Shown: one piece after another, positions 1-7,917 of the stretch
Numbering within the stretch: the stretch's first letter is position 1
Layout of the letters: each line of letters begins with the position of its first letter
From: Tranquillimonas alkanivorans
GTDB taxonomy: Bacteria; Pseudomonadota; Alphaproteobacteria; Rhodobacterales; Rhodobacteraceae
Length of the DNA stretch: 64,000 nucleotides
Reading direction: 5' to 3'
NCBI RefSeq assembly: GCF_900115595.1
Contig: NZ_FOXA01000009.1
Span: 1-64,000 of the forward strand
Made by a program: the position numbers and the translations under genes
Notes under the pieces: model-generated
The model's input: the letters and a program-made list of their open reading frames with translations, nothing else
Told to the model about the DNA's origin: nothing
The model's database searches: none

Positions 1-220
1 CCTTCTCGGCGGCCTTCACCTCGGCCTTTCCCGAGAAAATCCCCGACATGCCCTCGAGCGCCTGCCGCTTCCAAGAGTTGATCAGGGTCTGGTGCACCCC
101 GTGTTTCGCCACCAGTTCGGCGACCGTCATCTCACCTCGGATGGCCTCGAGCGCCACCTTCGCCTTGAACTCGGCACCGTAGTTCTTCCGTTTGCCAGCC
201 ACGCTGTTCGTCCTTGTCAT
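1..220 (-). CDS. IS3-family transposase OrfA, N-terminal part (cut by window edge)
   Basis: The minus-strand frame from the ATG at 220 runs open to the window edge (73 codons). It starts MTRTNSVAGKRKNYGAEFK and continues with a helix-turn-helix region containing VAELVAKHGV and LINSWK. This is the typical start of the small OrfA (HTH_Tnp_1 type) of IS3-family elements, which binds the element ends and is joined to the OrfB integrase by frameshifting. OrfB would lie to the left, outside the window. The element end lies about 43 bp upstream of this start, as expected for an IS3 leader. Family assignment is firm from motif and context; the subgroup cannot be fixed. Confidence 0.85.
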   Translation of the reverse strand, partial: MTRTNSVAGKRKNYGAEFKAKVALEAIRGEMTVAELVAKHGVHQTLINSWKRQALEGMSGIFSGKAEVKAAEK

Positions 221-263
221 CGTTGGCGGCAAGCTTAGCCGAGCGTCCGGTTTTTGGGGACCA
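1..263 (-). mobile_element. IS3-family insertion sequence, 5' end
   Basis: The element includes the OrfA start and a probable terminal inverted repeat whose outer end is near 263. Read on the minus strand this is TGGTCCCCAAAAACCGGACG, the TG-started, C/A-rich end common in IS3 elements. Beyond it lies the 3' part of an unrelated coding frame, so the boundary also appears as an abrupt change of content. The exact outer base may shift by a few positions, and the target duplication cannot be checked because the other end is outside the window. Confidence 0.65.
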
Positions 264-264
264 C

Positions 265-594
265 CTCACCGACGAGGCGGTGCAGGCGATCGACGCGGGC
301 GAGGCCCCCGCGATCGCCGCGCAGGACGAGGCCGGGGAGGCTGCCGAGATCACCGGATCGGTCGGTGCCGCCTCGCCGGACTTGAACGACGAGGCCATGC
401 TGACTGTCCTGTCGCCCGAGGGCTACGACCCCGAGCGCGTGCGCCTGCTGGTCGAGCAGCGGGCCGAGATCGAGGATGTCGAGCGGGCGCTGATCCTTCA
501 GGAGCTGGCCGAGGCGCAGGACGATCCCGCCGAACTGGCCGCCATCCTCGAACGCATCCGCGTCATCCTCGGCGTGAACGACGCGGGGGAGTGA
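265..594 (+). pseudogene. 3' remnant of an acidic hypothetical gene interrupted by the IS
   Basis: A plus-strand frame of about 110 codons runs out of the IS end to a TGA. The native part reads from about HLTDEAVQAIDAG and is strongly acidic, with a region around SPEGYDPERVRLLVEQRAEIEDVE and a C-terminal helix-like stretch ending VILGVNDAGE. No start codon with a ribosome site exists in the native part. An apparent upstream ATG at 214 lies inside the IS leader. The simplest reading is that the 5' part lies beyond the IS or was deleted. I do not recognise the family. Codon use matches the neighbouring chromosomal genes, so this looks like a resident gene. Confidence 0.6.
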
Positions 595-599
595 CGTGA

Positions 600-627
600 G
601 CCCGGCGGCTTTTCGCCGTCGCCGGGC
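600..627 (+). terminator. Hairpin after the truncated gene
   Basis: Perfect 8-base arms GCCCGGCG (600-607) and CGCCGGGC (620-627) enclose a 12-base loop, 5 bp after the stop of the interrupted gene. No T-run follows, so it is a candidate terminator or RNA-stabilising hairpin rather than a classical intrinsic terminator. Confidence 0.5.
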
Positions 628-788
628 GGGACGTCGATGCGAAGTCTGATCAGGCGGCGTCCCGCCAATCCTGACGCAGGGGCGATGGCAGCGCGGCGCC
701 GATCCGGCCGCATCTCGGCCAGCCGTCTTCAATGCAGTGCCGCGGCGCGGCACCTCCGGCTCTGCAAAGGTCAGAGACGGAGACGACC

Positions 789-1574
789 ATGGCAATCGCC
801 AACGACTTCGAGCGCCAGATGCTCGACCTCATGAACGAAGAGCGGCGCGAGGCAGGTGTCGCGCCGCTGCAACTGGAAACGCGGCTGAACGCTTCGGCCG
901 AGACCCACAGCGACTGGATGCTCGACGCGGACGTGTTCTCGCACACTGGTGAAGGGGGCTCATCCGCCGGGGACCGTATGGGTGCGGCGGGCTTCGAGTT
1001 CGACGGAAGCTGGGGCTGGGGCGAAAACGTCGCGTGGCAGAGCGAACGGGGCGATCCCGGCATCTCGGACGATGTGGCCGACCTGCATGAGAGCCTGATG
1101 AACAGCCCGGGCCACCGCGCCAACATCCTGAACCCCGACTTCGACTACGTGGGGATCGGCGTCGCCGAAGGCGACTTCGAAGGCTGGGACGCGGTCATGG
1201 TCACGCAGAACTTCGCACGGACCGACGGGACCGTGGCTCTGGATACCGGCAAAGAACCGGCCGCGCCGGTGGTGGCCGAGACCGACACCCAGCCCGCGCC
1301 CGAGCCGCAGCAGCCGGAGGCCCGCCCGTGGCAGGACCGCTTCGCGCAGGCAAGCAGGGACGATGAAGTGAACAACGAGCCCGACGAGATCGTCTTCAAC
1401 GAGGCGCCCGTCGCCGAAGTCGAGGAGCCGGCCGAGGTGGTCGAGGCGCAGCCCGTGGACGCGGACGAACCTGCATGGGGCCACGAGGCGGACACGGCTT
1501 TCGATAATCCGTGGTTCGTCTGGCTCGACCTGCTGGGCGGCTCGAACGACGACGTCTGGTCCGCCTTCGTCTGA
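789..1574 (+). CDS. CAP (SCP/PR-1) domain protein
   Basis: This 261-residue protein has a CAP domain in its first ~150 residues. It shows LMNEERREAGVAPL, the metal/cavity histidine in AETHSDWM, a second SHTG, the central GENVAW, and the diagnostic SPGHRANILNP with GVGIAEG-like and VTQNFA strands. The C-terminal ~110 residues are acidic and low in complexity (rich in E, P, V, A), ending DDVWSAFV. CAP proteins of bacteria are usually extracellular and of unclear activity. No signal peptide is visible from the chosen ATG, which has a GGAG site just upstream, so export (if any) would use a route other than Sec. An earlier in-frame ATG at 732 lacks a convincing ribosome site. Substrate unknown. 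Confidence 0.85.
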   Translation: MAIANDFERQMLDLMNEERREAGVAPLQLETRLNASAETHSDWMLDADVFSHTGEGGSSAGDRMGAAGFEFDGSWGWGENVAWQSERGDPGISDDVADLHESLMNSPGHRANILNPDFDYVGIGVAEGDFEGWDAVMVTQNFARTDGTVALDTGKEPAAPVVAETDTQPAPEPQQPEARPWQDRFAQASRDDEVNNEPDEIVFNEAPVAEVEEPAEVVEAQPVDADEPAWGHEADTAFDNPWFVWLDLLGGSNDDVWSAFV

Positions 1575-1577
1575 AAA

Positions 1578-1613
1578 CCATGTGCGCGGCGGCCTGCGTC
1601 GCCGCGCACATGG
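1578..1613 (+). terminator. Long perfect hairpin between the CAP gene and lipA
   Basis: Fourteen-base perfect arms (CCATGTGCGCGGCG at 1578-1591 and its complement at 1600-1613) enclose an 8-base loop, starting 4 bp after the CAP gene stop. It lacks a T-tract. It probably ends or protects the CAP transcript and separates it from lipA. Confidence 0.6.
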
Positions 1614-1628
1614 ACAATCGCGGCGGAT

Positions 1629-1644
1629 GCCCCTAGGTAGGGGC
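1629..1644. promoter_or_regulatory. Palindrome just upstream of lipA
   Basis: GCCCCTA-GG-TAGGGGC is a perfect 7-base-arm palindrome ending 14 bp before the lipA start codon. It could be an operator or an RNA hairpin next to the ribosome site. Only the symmetry and position are seen; no known regulator is matched. Confidence 0.35.
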
Positions 1645-1658
1645 AAAGCGAGGATATC

Positions 1659-2609
1659 ATGCCGCGAGACCTGAAGATTCCCGGTCAGCGCCACCCCGAG
1701 AAGGCGCACCGCCCCGACAACGCCCAGCCCAAGAAGCCGTCTTGGATCCGCGTCAAGGCGCCCTCGGGCAAGGGATACATCGAGACGCGCAACATCATGC
1801 GCGAGCACCGGCTTTCGACGGTGTGCGAAGAGGCGGGCTGCCCGAATGTCGGCGAGTGCTGGAGCCAGGGCCACGCCACCATGATGATCATGGGCGAGAT
1901 CTGCACCCGCGGCTGTACCTTCTGCAACGTGGCGACCGGCCGGCCGGACGCGCTCGACGTGTTCGAGCCGGGGCGCGTGGCCGACGCGGTCAAGAAGCTG
2001 GGCCTGAACCACGTCGTGATCACGAGCGTCGACCGCGACGATGTCGAGGATGGCGGGGCCGAGCATTTCGCCCAGACCATCCGCGCCGTGCGGCGACAGT
2101 CGCCGGGCACAACGATCGAGATCCTGACGCCGGACTTCCTGAAGTGCGATCCTTCGGTGCTTGAGACCGTGGTCGCCGCCAAGCCCGACGTGTTCAACCA
2201 CAATCTCGAAACGGTGCCGGGGCTCTATCCGTCCGTCCGGCCCGGCGCGCGGTACTTCCACTCGCTGCGGCTTCTCCAGCGGGTGAAGGAAATCGACCCC
2301 GCGATGTTCACCAAGTCCGGCATCATGGTGGGCCTGGGCGAGACGGGCGAGCAGGTGCGCCAGGTGATGGACGACATGCGCGCGGCCGACGTGGATTTCC
2401 TGACCATCGGCCAGTACCTCCAGCCGACGCCGAAGCACCACGCGGTGGACCGCTTCGTGACGCCCGACGAGTTCGCGGCGTACGAGAAGTCCGCCTATGG
2501 CAAGGGCTTCCTGATGGTCTCGGCCACGCCGCTGACCCGCTCGTCCTATCACGCCGGCGACGACTTCGCGCGCCTGCGCGAGGCACGGCTGAAGCGCCTC
2601 GGCGCCTGA
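1659..2609 (+). CDS. lipA: Lipoyl synthase
   Basis: LipA is a radical-SAM enzyme that inserts two sulfurs into octanoyl groups on E2 and H proteins to make lipoate. The 316-residue protein has the family-specific N-terminal cysteines [12 protein letters not shown], which bind the auxiliary 4Fe-4S cluster, followed by the radical-SAM CTRGCTFC. It also shows [16 protein letters not shown] and the C-terminal SSYHAGDDF (RSSYH motif), so all expected landmarks are present and the length is normal. The start has a weak AGCGAGG site. It is followed by a bidirectional hairpin and by converging cytochrome genes, so it is probably transcribed alone. Confidence 0.97.
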   Translation: MPRDLKIPGQRHPEKAHRPDNAQPKKPSWIRVKAPSGKGYIETRNIMREHRLSTVCEEAGCPNVGECWSQGHATMMIMGEICTRGCTFCNVATGRPDALDVFEPGRVADAVKKLGLNHVVITSVDRDDVEDGGAEHFAQTIRAVRRQSPGTTIEILTPDFLKCDPSVLETVVAAKPDVFNHNLETVPGLYPSVRPGARYFHSLRLLQRVKEIDPAMFTKSGIMVGLGETGEQVRQVMDDMRAADVDFLTIGQYLQPTPKHHAVDRFVTPDEFAAYEKSAYGKGFLMVSATPLTRSSYHAGDDFARLREARLKRLGA

Positions 2610-2617
2610 GATCGAGG

Positions 2618-2646
2618 GACACGACCTATTCCTGAACGGTCGTGTC
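2618..2646. terminator. Bidirectional hairpin between lipA and the cytochrome genes
   Basis: Perfect 9-base arms GACACGACC (2618-2626) and GGTCGTGTC (2638-2646) flank an 11-base loop in the 55-bp gap between two converging genes. It is well placed to end transcription from both sides, though no clear T-run is seen. Confidence 0.55.
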
Positions 2647-2664
2647 TCCGTACTCTCCGCGCGG

Positions 2665-3561
2665 TCACTCCACCGGCGATACGGCCTTGAGGTAGGCGGC
2701 GATGGCCTGCCGGTCGGCCTCGGGCAACTGCGACAGATTCTCGATCACCGCCACCATCTCGCCCCCCGCCGTGTCGTACTCGGGCGTGAACCCGGTGGTG
2801 AGGTAGGCGACGATGTCACTTTCCGACCAGTCCAGCCCGCCCGGCGTGATGTTGGGGATCCGGCCCTCTCCGGCCGGGTTCGGTCCGCCCGCCAGCCAGC
2901 GATCGGTGTCGAGCCCGCCCAGCACGTTGCGCGGCGTATGGCACTCGCCGCAATGGGCCAGCGCCTCGGCCAGATAGCGGCCCCGGGCCGCCTCGGGAGT
3001 GCGCGCGGCGTCGACCACCCAGCCCTCGGGTACGAAGAGCCGTTTCCACAGCCCCAGCCCGCGCCGAATGTTGAAGGGAAAGCCCACCTCGTGCGGCTGG
3101 CTCGGCACGTCGCTTTCCGGCAGCGTGCGGAGGTAGGCGATGAGCGACAGGATGTCTTCAGGCTCGGCCCTGCCATAGGCGGCGTACGGGAAGGCGGGGT
3201 AATAGTGCGCGCCGTCAGGCGAGACGCCGTGCATGATCGCCGTCACCAGCTCGGCGTCGCTCCAGCCGCCCACGCCGTGCACTGGGTGGGGCGAAATGTT
3301 GGGCGCGAGGAAAGTGCCGAAGGGCGAGGCAAAGCGTTGTCCGCCCGACAGGACGCGCGGCGCGCCATCCTCGGCCTCCGCCTCCGGCGCCACGTGGCAC
3401 GATGCGCAGCCGGCGGCGAGGAAGACCTGCTCGCCGTGGGCCACGTCGGCCGACACACCATCGAGCGCGGCGGCCTCGAAGCCTTGCGGCCGGGTGAGAA
3501 GCCACCCGGCGGCAATCCCGAGGACGGCGAGCGCAAGGGTCCAGCGCAGGATCGGCGGCAT
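2665..3561 (-). CDS. Membrane-anchored or periplasmic di-heme cytochrome c
   Basis: The 298-residue protein begins with a hydrophobic segment (residues ~5-23, PILRWTLALAVLGIAAGWLL) that can act as an uncleaved anchor or signal. It has two CxxCH heme-c sites, CASCH at ~52-56 and CGECH at ~204-208. Likely distal methionine regions lie downstream of each. The layout of two similar cytochrome domains resembles the di-heme subunits that pass electrons from periplasmic dehydrogenases to the respiratory chain. The cytochrome c' gene lies 19 bp upstream on the same strand, so the two are probably co-transcribed. No dehydrogenase gene is adjacent and the electron donor is unknown. Confidence 0.85.
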   Translation of the reverse strand: MPPILRWTLALAVLGIAAGWLLTRPQGFEAAALDGVSADVAHGEQVFLAAGCASCHVAPEAEAEDGAPRVLSGGQRFASPFGTFLAPNISPHPVHGVGGWSDAELVTAIMHGVSPDGAHYYPAFPYAAYGRAEPEDILSLIAYLRTLPESDVPSQPHEVGFPFNIRRGLGLWKRLFVPEGWVVDAARTPEAARGRYLAEALAHCGECHTPRNVLGGLDTDRWLAGGPNPAGEGRIPNITPGGLDWSESDIVAYLTTGFTPEYDTAGGEMVAVIENLSQLPEADRQAIAAYLKAVSPVE

Positions 3562-3580
3562 GGGCGTGGACGCGGCGCGC

Positions 3581-4063
3581 TCAGTCGTCCGACTGGCGGT
3601 AATCCTCGTGGCAGCCGCCGCAGGCGCGGCCGACTTCGGCCAGCGCCCCCCGCAGCGGGTCCAGCCCTTCGCCCGCCGCCCCTTCGAGCGTCGCGGCCGC
3701 CTTGACCAGCGTGTCCACGTGGGTCATGACCTCGGACCCTTCGGTCCAGATCGCGGTCAGGGCGCGCGTGTTCTCGATGTCGTCGATGCTGGAGCCCTCG
3801 GGCCAGTAACGCCCCTGGTTCATCCCCGCCAGCCGGGCGAGGTTGGAGGCGGCCGAGGACGCGGTGTCGGCGTCGTACTCGATTTCGCCCTTTGCCATGC
3901 CGCCCAGCAGCCCGAGGTTGAAGGAATAGAGCGTCATGTGCGCCTGCCGTGCCTTCACCGCAGCCTCGATGGCCGGATCTATGTGGCTTTCGGCGAGGCT
4001 GGCGTTGGCGGCGATGGCGGCGGCAAGACCTCCGGCCGCGGCGAGAAGACGCGTGTTCAGCAT
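3581..4063 (-). CDS. cycP: Cytochrome c' family protein
   Basis: This 160-residue exported protein has a signal peptide (residues ~1-24, ending ASLA) and a single C-terminal heme site CGGCH at ~148-152 followed by EDYR. That is the layout of cytochrome c': a four-helix bundle with pentacoordinate heme at the C-terminus and a bulky residue (here M43/L45 region) near the open heme face. Family members bind NO or CO and are linked to NO resistance. It is the first gene of a two-gene unit with the di-heme cytochrome. Assignment rests on heme position, size and helical pattern. Confidence 0.85.
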   Translation of the reverse strand: MLNTRLLAAAGGLAAAIAANASLAESHIDPAIEAAVKARQAHMTLYSFNLGLLGGMAKGEIEYDADTASSAASNLARLAGMNQGRYWPEGSSIDDIENTRALTAIWTEGSEVMTHVDTLVKAAATLEGAAGEGLDPLRGALAEVGRACGGCHEDYRQSDD

Positions 4064-4186
4064 GGCTGGCTCCCTGTCGTCACGTTGGACCTGTTGCTGA
4101 CGTCAGGATAACGTGGCGTCAGCGTTTGGCCATCCCGCATTTGCGGGGAGTGAACGACGACGGTGCGGCCGAGGCGCGCGCGGGGC

Positions 4187-4372
4187 TCAGCGAAGCGGAA
4201 CGCCGCGCGAGGGGCCGTTGACGGTCAGCCAGTCGGGCCAGCCCACCAACCGCTCGATCGCGAAAAGCGCGACGCAGACCGCGATGACCCCGACGACCAG
4301 TTTCACCCGCTTCGCCGAGGGCGGATTGCGCGCCCATCTCGACGCCCGCAAGAGCCAGGCGATGTTCAGCAC
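4187..4372 (-). CDS. Small one-pass membrane protein downstream of hpt
   Basis: A 61-residue frame starts with GTG 10 bases after the hpt stop. It reads MLNIAWLLRASRWARNPPSAKRVKL, then a hydrophobic segment VVGVIAVCVALFAIERL and a WPDWL end. The basic N-terminal half followed by one membrane helix predicts a small inner-membrane protein with a cytosolic N-terminus. The close spacing suggests co-transcription with hpt. A longer upstream reading of this frame runs antisense-like through hpt and is not credible. Function unknown. Confidence 0.6.
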   Translation of the reverse strand: MLNIAWLLRASRWARNPPSAKRVKLVVGVIAVCVALFAIERLVGWPDWLTVNGPSRGVPLR

Positions 4373-4382
4373 GGCAGCGGCC

Positions 4383-4919
4383 TCAGGTGAACCGCACCTT
4401 GCCGATGAAGGGCAGGTTGCGATTGCGCTGCGCGTAATCGATGCCGTAGCCGACGACAAACTCGTCAGGGATCTGGAAACCGGTCCAGGTGGCCTTGATG
4501 TCGACCTCGCGGCGCGACGGCTTGTCGAGCAGCGCGATGGTTTCCAGCCGCTTGGGCTTGCGCGAGCGCAGAAGGCCCACGACATGGTGCAGCGTGAAGC
4601 CGGTGTCGACGATATCCTCGACCACCAGCACGTCGCGTCCGTTGATCTCGCCCCGCAGGTCCTTGAGGATGCGCACCTCGCGCGAGCTTTCCATCGCGTC
4701 GCCGTAGGACGATGCCTCGAGGAAGTCGACCTCGACGTTCAGGTCGAGCTCGCGCACGAGGTCGGCGATGAACACGAACGAGCCCCGCAGAAGGCCCACG
4801 ACGACCAGCTTTTCCGTGCCGGCGAAGGCGGTCTCGATCTCCTTGGCGAGGTCCTCGATCCGGGCGGCGATGGTCTTGGCCGAGATCATCTCGTCGATGA
4901 CATAGGGCGGCTGCGTCAT
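4383..4919 (-). CDS. hpt: Hypoxanthine phosphoribosyltransferase
   Basis: The enzyme converts hypoxanthine (and often guanine) with PRPP to IMP (GMP) in purine salvage. The 178-residue protein shows the PRPP-binding motif [14 protein letters not shown] in the middle, the early LLRGSFVF loop, the flexible-loop [10 protein letters not shown] and the purine-site region VGYGIDYAQ near the C-terminus. Length is normal. It is followed closely by a small membrane protein gene and is divergent from the START-domain gene. The ATG is preceded by an AGGGG-like site. Confidence 0.95.
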   Translation of the reverse strand: MTQPPYVIDEMISAKTIAARIEDLAKEIETAFAGTEKLVVVGLLRGSFVFIADLVRELDLNVEVDFLEASSYGDAMESSREVRILKDLRGEINGRDVLVVEDIVDTGFTLHHVVGLLRSRKPKRLETIALLDKPSRREVDIKATWTGFQIPDEFVVGYGIDYAQRNRNLPFIGKVRFT

Positions 4920-4986
4920 GGGTTCCCCTTGATTTCACGGCCCCTATGGCCGACATGGCAGCGAACGTTCGCAGCTCAGATACGCC

Positions 4987-5433
4987 ATGACGACACACGC
5001 CGAAACCCGCAAACTGCCGTATACCGCCCAGCAGATGTACGATCTGGTGGCGGATGTGGAGAAATATCCCGAGTTCCTGCCCTGGACCGCGGCGGCGCGG
5101 GTGCGCTCGGTCCGGCCCGTGGACGATCACGAGGTGATGGAGGCGGACCTGGTGATATCGTTCAAGGTGTTCCGCGAACGCTTCGGCAGCCGCGTGACGC
5201 TGTGGCCCGAGGACATGAAGATCGACACCGAGTACCTGGAGGGCCCGTTCCACCACATGGTGTCGAAATGGGGCTTTCGCGATCTGCCAGAGGGCGGGTG
5301 CGAGGTCGACTTCTTCGTCGACTTCGAATTCAAGAACCGCATCCTGCAAGGGGCGGCGGGGATGTTCTTCTACGACGCCATGCAGCGCATCGTGCGCGCC
5401 TTCGAACGGCGTGCGGCCGAGCTTTACGGCTAA
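4987..5433 (+). CDS. COQ10/RatA-type START-domain protein
   Basis: This 148-residue protein of the polyketide-cyclase/START superfamily shows LPYTAQQMYDLVADVEKYPEFLPW at the start, the typical helix-grip entrance, and ends with a long helix MQRIVRAFERRA. Alphaproteobacterial members near lipA correspond to COQ10, which binds coenzyme Q and supports respiration. The E. coli relative was named RatA for toxin activity. With respiratory genes nearby and no antitoxin partner, the ubiquinone-binding role is the better guess. A row of short palindromic repeats starts 2 bp after the stop. Confidence 0.85.
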   Translation: MTTHAETRKLPYTAQQMYDLVADVEKYPEFLPWTAAARVRSVRPVDDHEVMEADLVISFKVFRERFGSRVTLWPEDMKIDTEYLEGPFHHMVSKWGFRDLPEGGCEVDFFVDFEFKNRILQGAAGMFFYDAMQRIVRAFERRAAELYG

Positions 5434-5435
5434 CG

Positions 5436-5502
5436 GTTGCGGGTGTAACCGTTGCAGGTGCAACTTTCTGCGCTGCAATTGCCAAACAGTTGCAGGTGTA
5501 AC
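5436..5502. repeat. Three copies of a 14-bp palindromic repeat (GTTGCAGGTGYAAC)
   Basis: Copies lie at 5436-5449 (GTTGCGGGTGTAAC), 5451-5464 (GTTGCAGGTGCAAC, an exact GTTGCA-GG-TGCAAC palindrome) and 5489-5502 (GTTGCAGGTGTAAC). They occupy the gap between two converging genes. The first two are one base apart. Nothing else is recognised in the 203-bp gap apart from G/C-rich sequence near 5550-5600. Confidence 0.7.
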
Positions 5503-5636
5503 TAACGTGTCGGACGTCCTGCCGACCAAGACGCACGATCAGGGAAGGGCCCGCCCTGGTGGGCGCGAAAGTGCCCGCCGTGGGGAGGGCGGGCGCTGCC
5601 CGGTCCGCTGGCCCGCGCAATCGTCCGACCCGTCAG

Positions 5637-6104
5637 TCAGGTCAGCGCGTCGATCAGCATCCGCAAGGCGTGCTCGACACTCTTCTCTCGCACCACTGCG
5701 CGGCCGAGCGCGCCGAACTCCACCGTCTGTGTCCGCGTCGGCGCTCCATCCTGCGCCAACCCGAAGCACACCCGGCCCTCGGGCTTGAACTCGGACCCGC
5801 CGGGCCCGGCGATGCCGGTGACCGAGACCGAGAGGGTCGCGCCCGCGCGCCGGGCGCCCTCGGCCATCTCGCGCGCGATCTCTTCGCTCACCGCGCCGTG
5901 GGCGGCGAGGGTGTCGGCCGAGACGCCCAGCATTTCGATCTTGGCCTCGTTGGAATAGGTGATGTAGCCCCGGTCGAAGATCGCCGAGGACCCCGCCACG
6001 TCGGTGATCGCCGCGCCGATCATGCCGCCGGTGCAGCTTTCGGCGGTGGCGACGGTCGCGCCCTTGGCCTTGGCGCGCGCAAGCACGGTTTCGGCCAGCG
6101 TCAT
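5637..6104 (-). CDS. cinA: CinA-family (PncC) nicotinamide-nucleotide amidohydrolase
   Basis: The stand-alone CinA C-terminal domain (155 residues) deamidates NMN to nicotinic acid mononucleotide in pyridine-nucleotide recycling. It shows AESCTGGMIG near residue 20, GSSAIFDRGYITYSNEAK, AVSEEIAREMAEGA and the glycine motif VTGIAGPGGS, all family signatures. The ATG overlaps the pgpA stop (ATGA), so it is the last gene of the ispDF-pgpA-cinA operon. The N-terminal molybdopterin-like domain of full CinA is absent, as is usual for the PncC form. Confidence 0.93.
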   Translation of the reverse strand: MTLAETVLARAKAKGATVATAESCTGGMIGAAITDVAGSSAIFDRGYITYSNEAKIEMLGVSADTLAAHGAVSEEIAREMAEGARRAGATLSVSVTGIAGPGGSEFKPEGRVCFGLAQDGAPTRTQTVEFGALGRAVVREKSVEHALRMLIDALT

Positions 6105-6595
6105 TGCATCAGCACCCCGTGCGATACGGCGGCCGCTGCTGCCACGACCACGGCGGCGAAGACGCCCGCAATCACGTCGTCCAGCATCAGCCCCCAGATG
6201 TCGCCTCGCCGGTCGGCGCGGCCCACGAGCCACGGCTTGTAGATGTCGAATAGCCGGAACATCACGAAGCCGCCGACCCAGCCGGGCCAGGGGAAGACGT
6301 ATCCCGCCACGCCCGCGTGCCAGAGCCCGGCCGAAAGAGGCCAGAGCGCAATCCACATGCCCACGACCTCGTCGATGACGATCTCGGAGGGGTCGTGCAC
6401 GCCCAGCCGCGCACTTTCGGCCTTGGCCGAGTAGGTGCCGAGCGCGAAGACCAGCACGGTGGCGAGCGCAAGCAAGGGAAATCCGCCGGCCCAGTGCAAA
6501 AGCCACGCCACCGGGATCGCGGCGGCAGAGCCCCAGGTGCCGGGGCCGGGCTTCAGCAGGCCGGTATAGAAGAAGGTGGCGATCAGGCGGTTCAT
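6101..6595 (-). CDS. pgpA: Phosphatidylglycerophosphatase A
   Basis: PgpA removes the phosphate from phosphatidylglycerophosphate to make phosphatidylglycerol. The 164-residue membrane protein shows [12 protein letters not shown] at the start, the acidic active-site region [15 protein letters not shown], and [10 protein letters not shown] with [14 protein letters not shown] near the end. Several hydrophobic segments are present. It overlaps ispDF upstream and cinA downstream by ATGA junctions, which implies translational coupling. Confidence 0.93.
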   Translation of the reverse strand: MNRLIATFFYTGLLKPGPGTWGSAAAIPVAWLLHWAGGFPLLALATVLVFALGTYSAKAESARLGVHDPSEIVIDEVVGMWIALWPLSAGLWHAGVAGYVFPWPGWVGGFVMFRLFDIYKPWLVGRADRRGDIWGLMLDDVIAGVFAAVVVAAAAAVSHGVLMQ

Positions 6596-7725
6596 GGCTT
6601 CACCAGCGTAGCGGTCGCGATGGCGGCGATGCCTTCCTCGCGCCCGGTGAAACCCAGCCGCTCGGACGTGGTCGCCTTCACGCTGACGCGGTCCGGCTCG
6701 ATCAGCAGGATGCGCGCCATCTCTTCGATCATCGCGGGGGCGTGCGGGCCGACCTTGGGCCGCTCGCAGATCATCGTGCAGTCGACGTTGGTGATGCGGT
6801 AGCCGCGGGACGCCGCCAGTTCGACCGCGTGTGACAGGAAGATGTGCGAGGCGGCGGCCTTCCATTGCGGGTCGGACGGCGGAAAGTGGCGGCCGATGTC
6901 GCCCTCGGCCAGCGCGCCGTAGATGGCGTCGGTGACGGCGTGCATGCCCACGTCGGCGTCCGAATGGCCCTTGAGCGCGCGGTCGTGCGGCACGCGCACG
7001 CCGCAGAGCATGACGTGGTCGCCGTCCTCGAACGCGTGCACGTCGAAGCCGTTGCCGGTGCGGATGTCCATAGGCTCCTCCATGAGCGCTTCGGCGCGGG
7101 CGAAGTCGCCCTCGGTGGTGATCTTCAGGTTGCGCTCGTCGCCCTTGACGATGGCGACGGGCAGTCCCGCGGCGCGCGCCACCGCGACATCGTCCGCCGC
7201 GTCGCCGAGATGGGCGCGGTGGGCGGCGAGGATGGCGTCATAGCGGAAGCCCTGCGGGGTCTGCGCCCGGAACAGGCCCGAGCGGTCGCGGGTTCCGGTG
7301 ACGATATCGTCCTCGCCGGTCCAGAGCGCGTCGGTGACGGGTAGGGCAGGGGCTGCGCCGTCGTGGGTGTCGAGCGCCTTCACCACGCGCGCCACCACCA
7401 CGGCCGGCACCAGCGGGCGCGCGACGTCGTGGATCAGGACACGGGTGACGCCTTCGCCCTCCAGCGCCTCGAGCCCCGCACGCACGCTGGCGGCGCGTGT
7501 GGCGCCGCCCGGCACGGCGGTGAGGCCGGAGAGGTCGAATTCGGTGGCGCGGTGCATCTCGCTCGCATGCAGGACCAGCACCATGCGGTCGATCCCGGCG
7601 GCGCGCAGCGCGTCGAGCGTGCGCGCGACGATGGTGCGGCCGCGCAGGATGCGCCACTGCTTTGGAACCGGTCCGCCCACGCGGGTGCCGCGCCCGGCTG
7701 CGACGATCACGGCGGCTGTGGTCAC
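6592..7725 (-). CDS. ispDF: Bifunctional IspD/IspF (MEP isoprenoid pathway)
   Basis: This fusion catalyses the CTP-dependent cytidylyl transfer to MEP (IspD, residues ~1-220) and the cyclisation giving MEcPP (IspF, residues ~225-377). IspD motifs are [25 protein letters not shown] and RAQTPQGF. IspF motifs are [27 protein letters not shown] and [14 protein letters not shown]. The fused form is common in alphaproteobacteria. I chose the GTG at 7725 because AAGGGG lies 7 bases upstream. A TTG 18 bases earlier is possible. Confidence 0.95.
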   Translation of the reverse strand: MTTAAVIVAAGRGTRVGGPVPKQWRILRGRTIVARTLDALRAAGIDRMVLVLHASEMHRATEFDLSGLTAVPGGATRAASVRAGLEALEGEGVTRVLIHDVARPLVPAVVVARVVKALDTHDGAAPALPVTDALWTGEDDIVTGTRDRSGLFRAQTPQGFRYDAILAAHRAHLGDAADDVAVARAAGLPVAIVKGDERNLKITTEGDFARAEALMEEPMDIRTGNGFDVHAFEDGDHVMLCGVRVPHDRALKGHSDADVGMHAVTDAIYGALAEGDIGRHFPPSDPQWKAAASHIFLSHAVELAASRGYRITNVDCTMICERPKVGPHAPAMIEEMARILLIEPDRVSVKATTSERLGFTGREEGIAAIATATLVKP

Positions 7726-7917
7726 GGCGAGTCCCCTTGTCAAACCTGCCTTTCTGTATGACCTGAGGCGCGGCGTGACAATGCGGGGCCTGAAAGCCCG
7801 TCAGAGCGCCTATATTTTAGGCAATGCATGTTTTTCGCGACATCCGCCGCCCCATGAAATTGCCTCGCTCCGGCACGCTTGATAGCCGGTAAGGCATATG
7901 CACAAGGATTAGGCATC

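Noticed and set aside
4987-5433. Reading the START-domain protein as the RatA toxin of a toxin-antitoxin system
   Set aside because: No adjacent antitoxin-like gene on the same strand. The position beside lipA and respiratory genes fits the COQ10-like ubiquinone-binding role better.
5436-5502. CRISPR-like array
   Set aside because: Only three 14-bp units with spacings of 1 and 24 bases; no regular spacers and no cas genes nearby.
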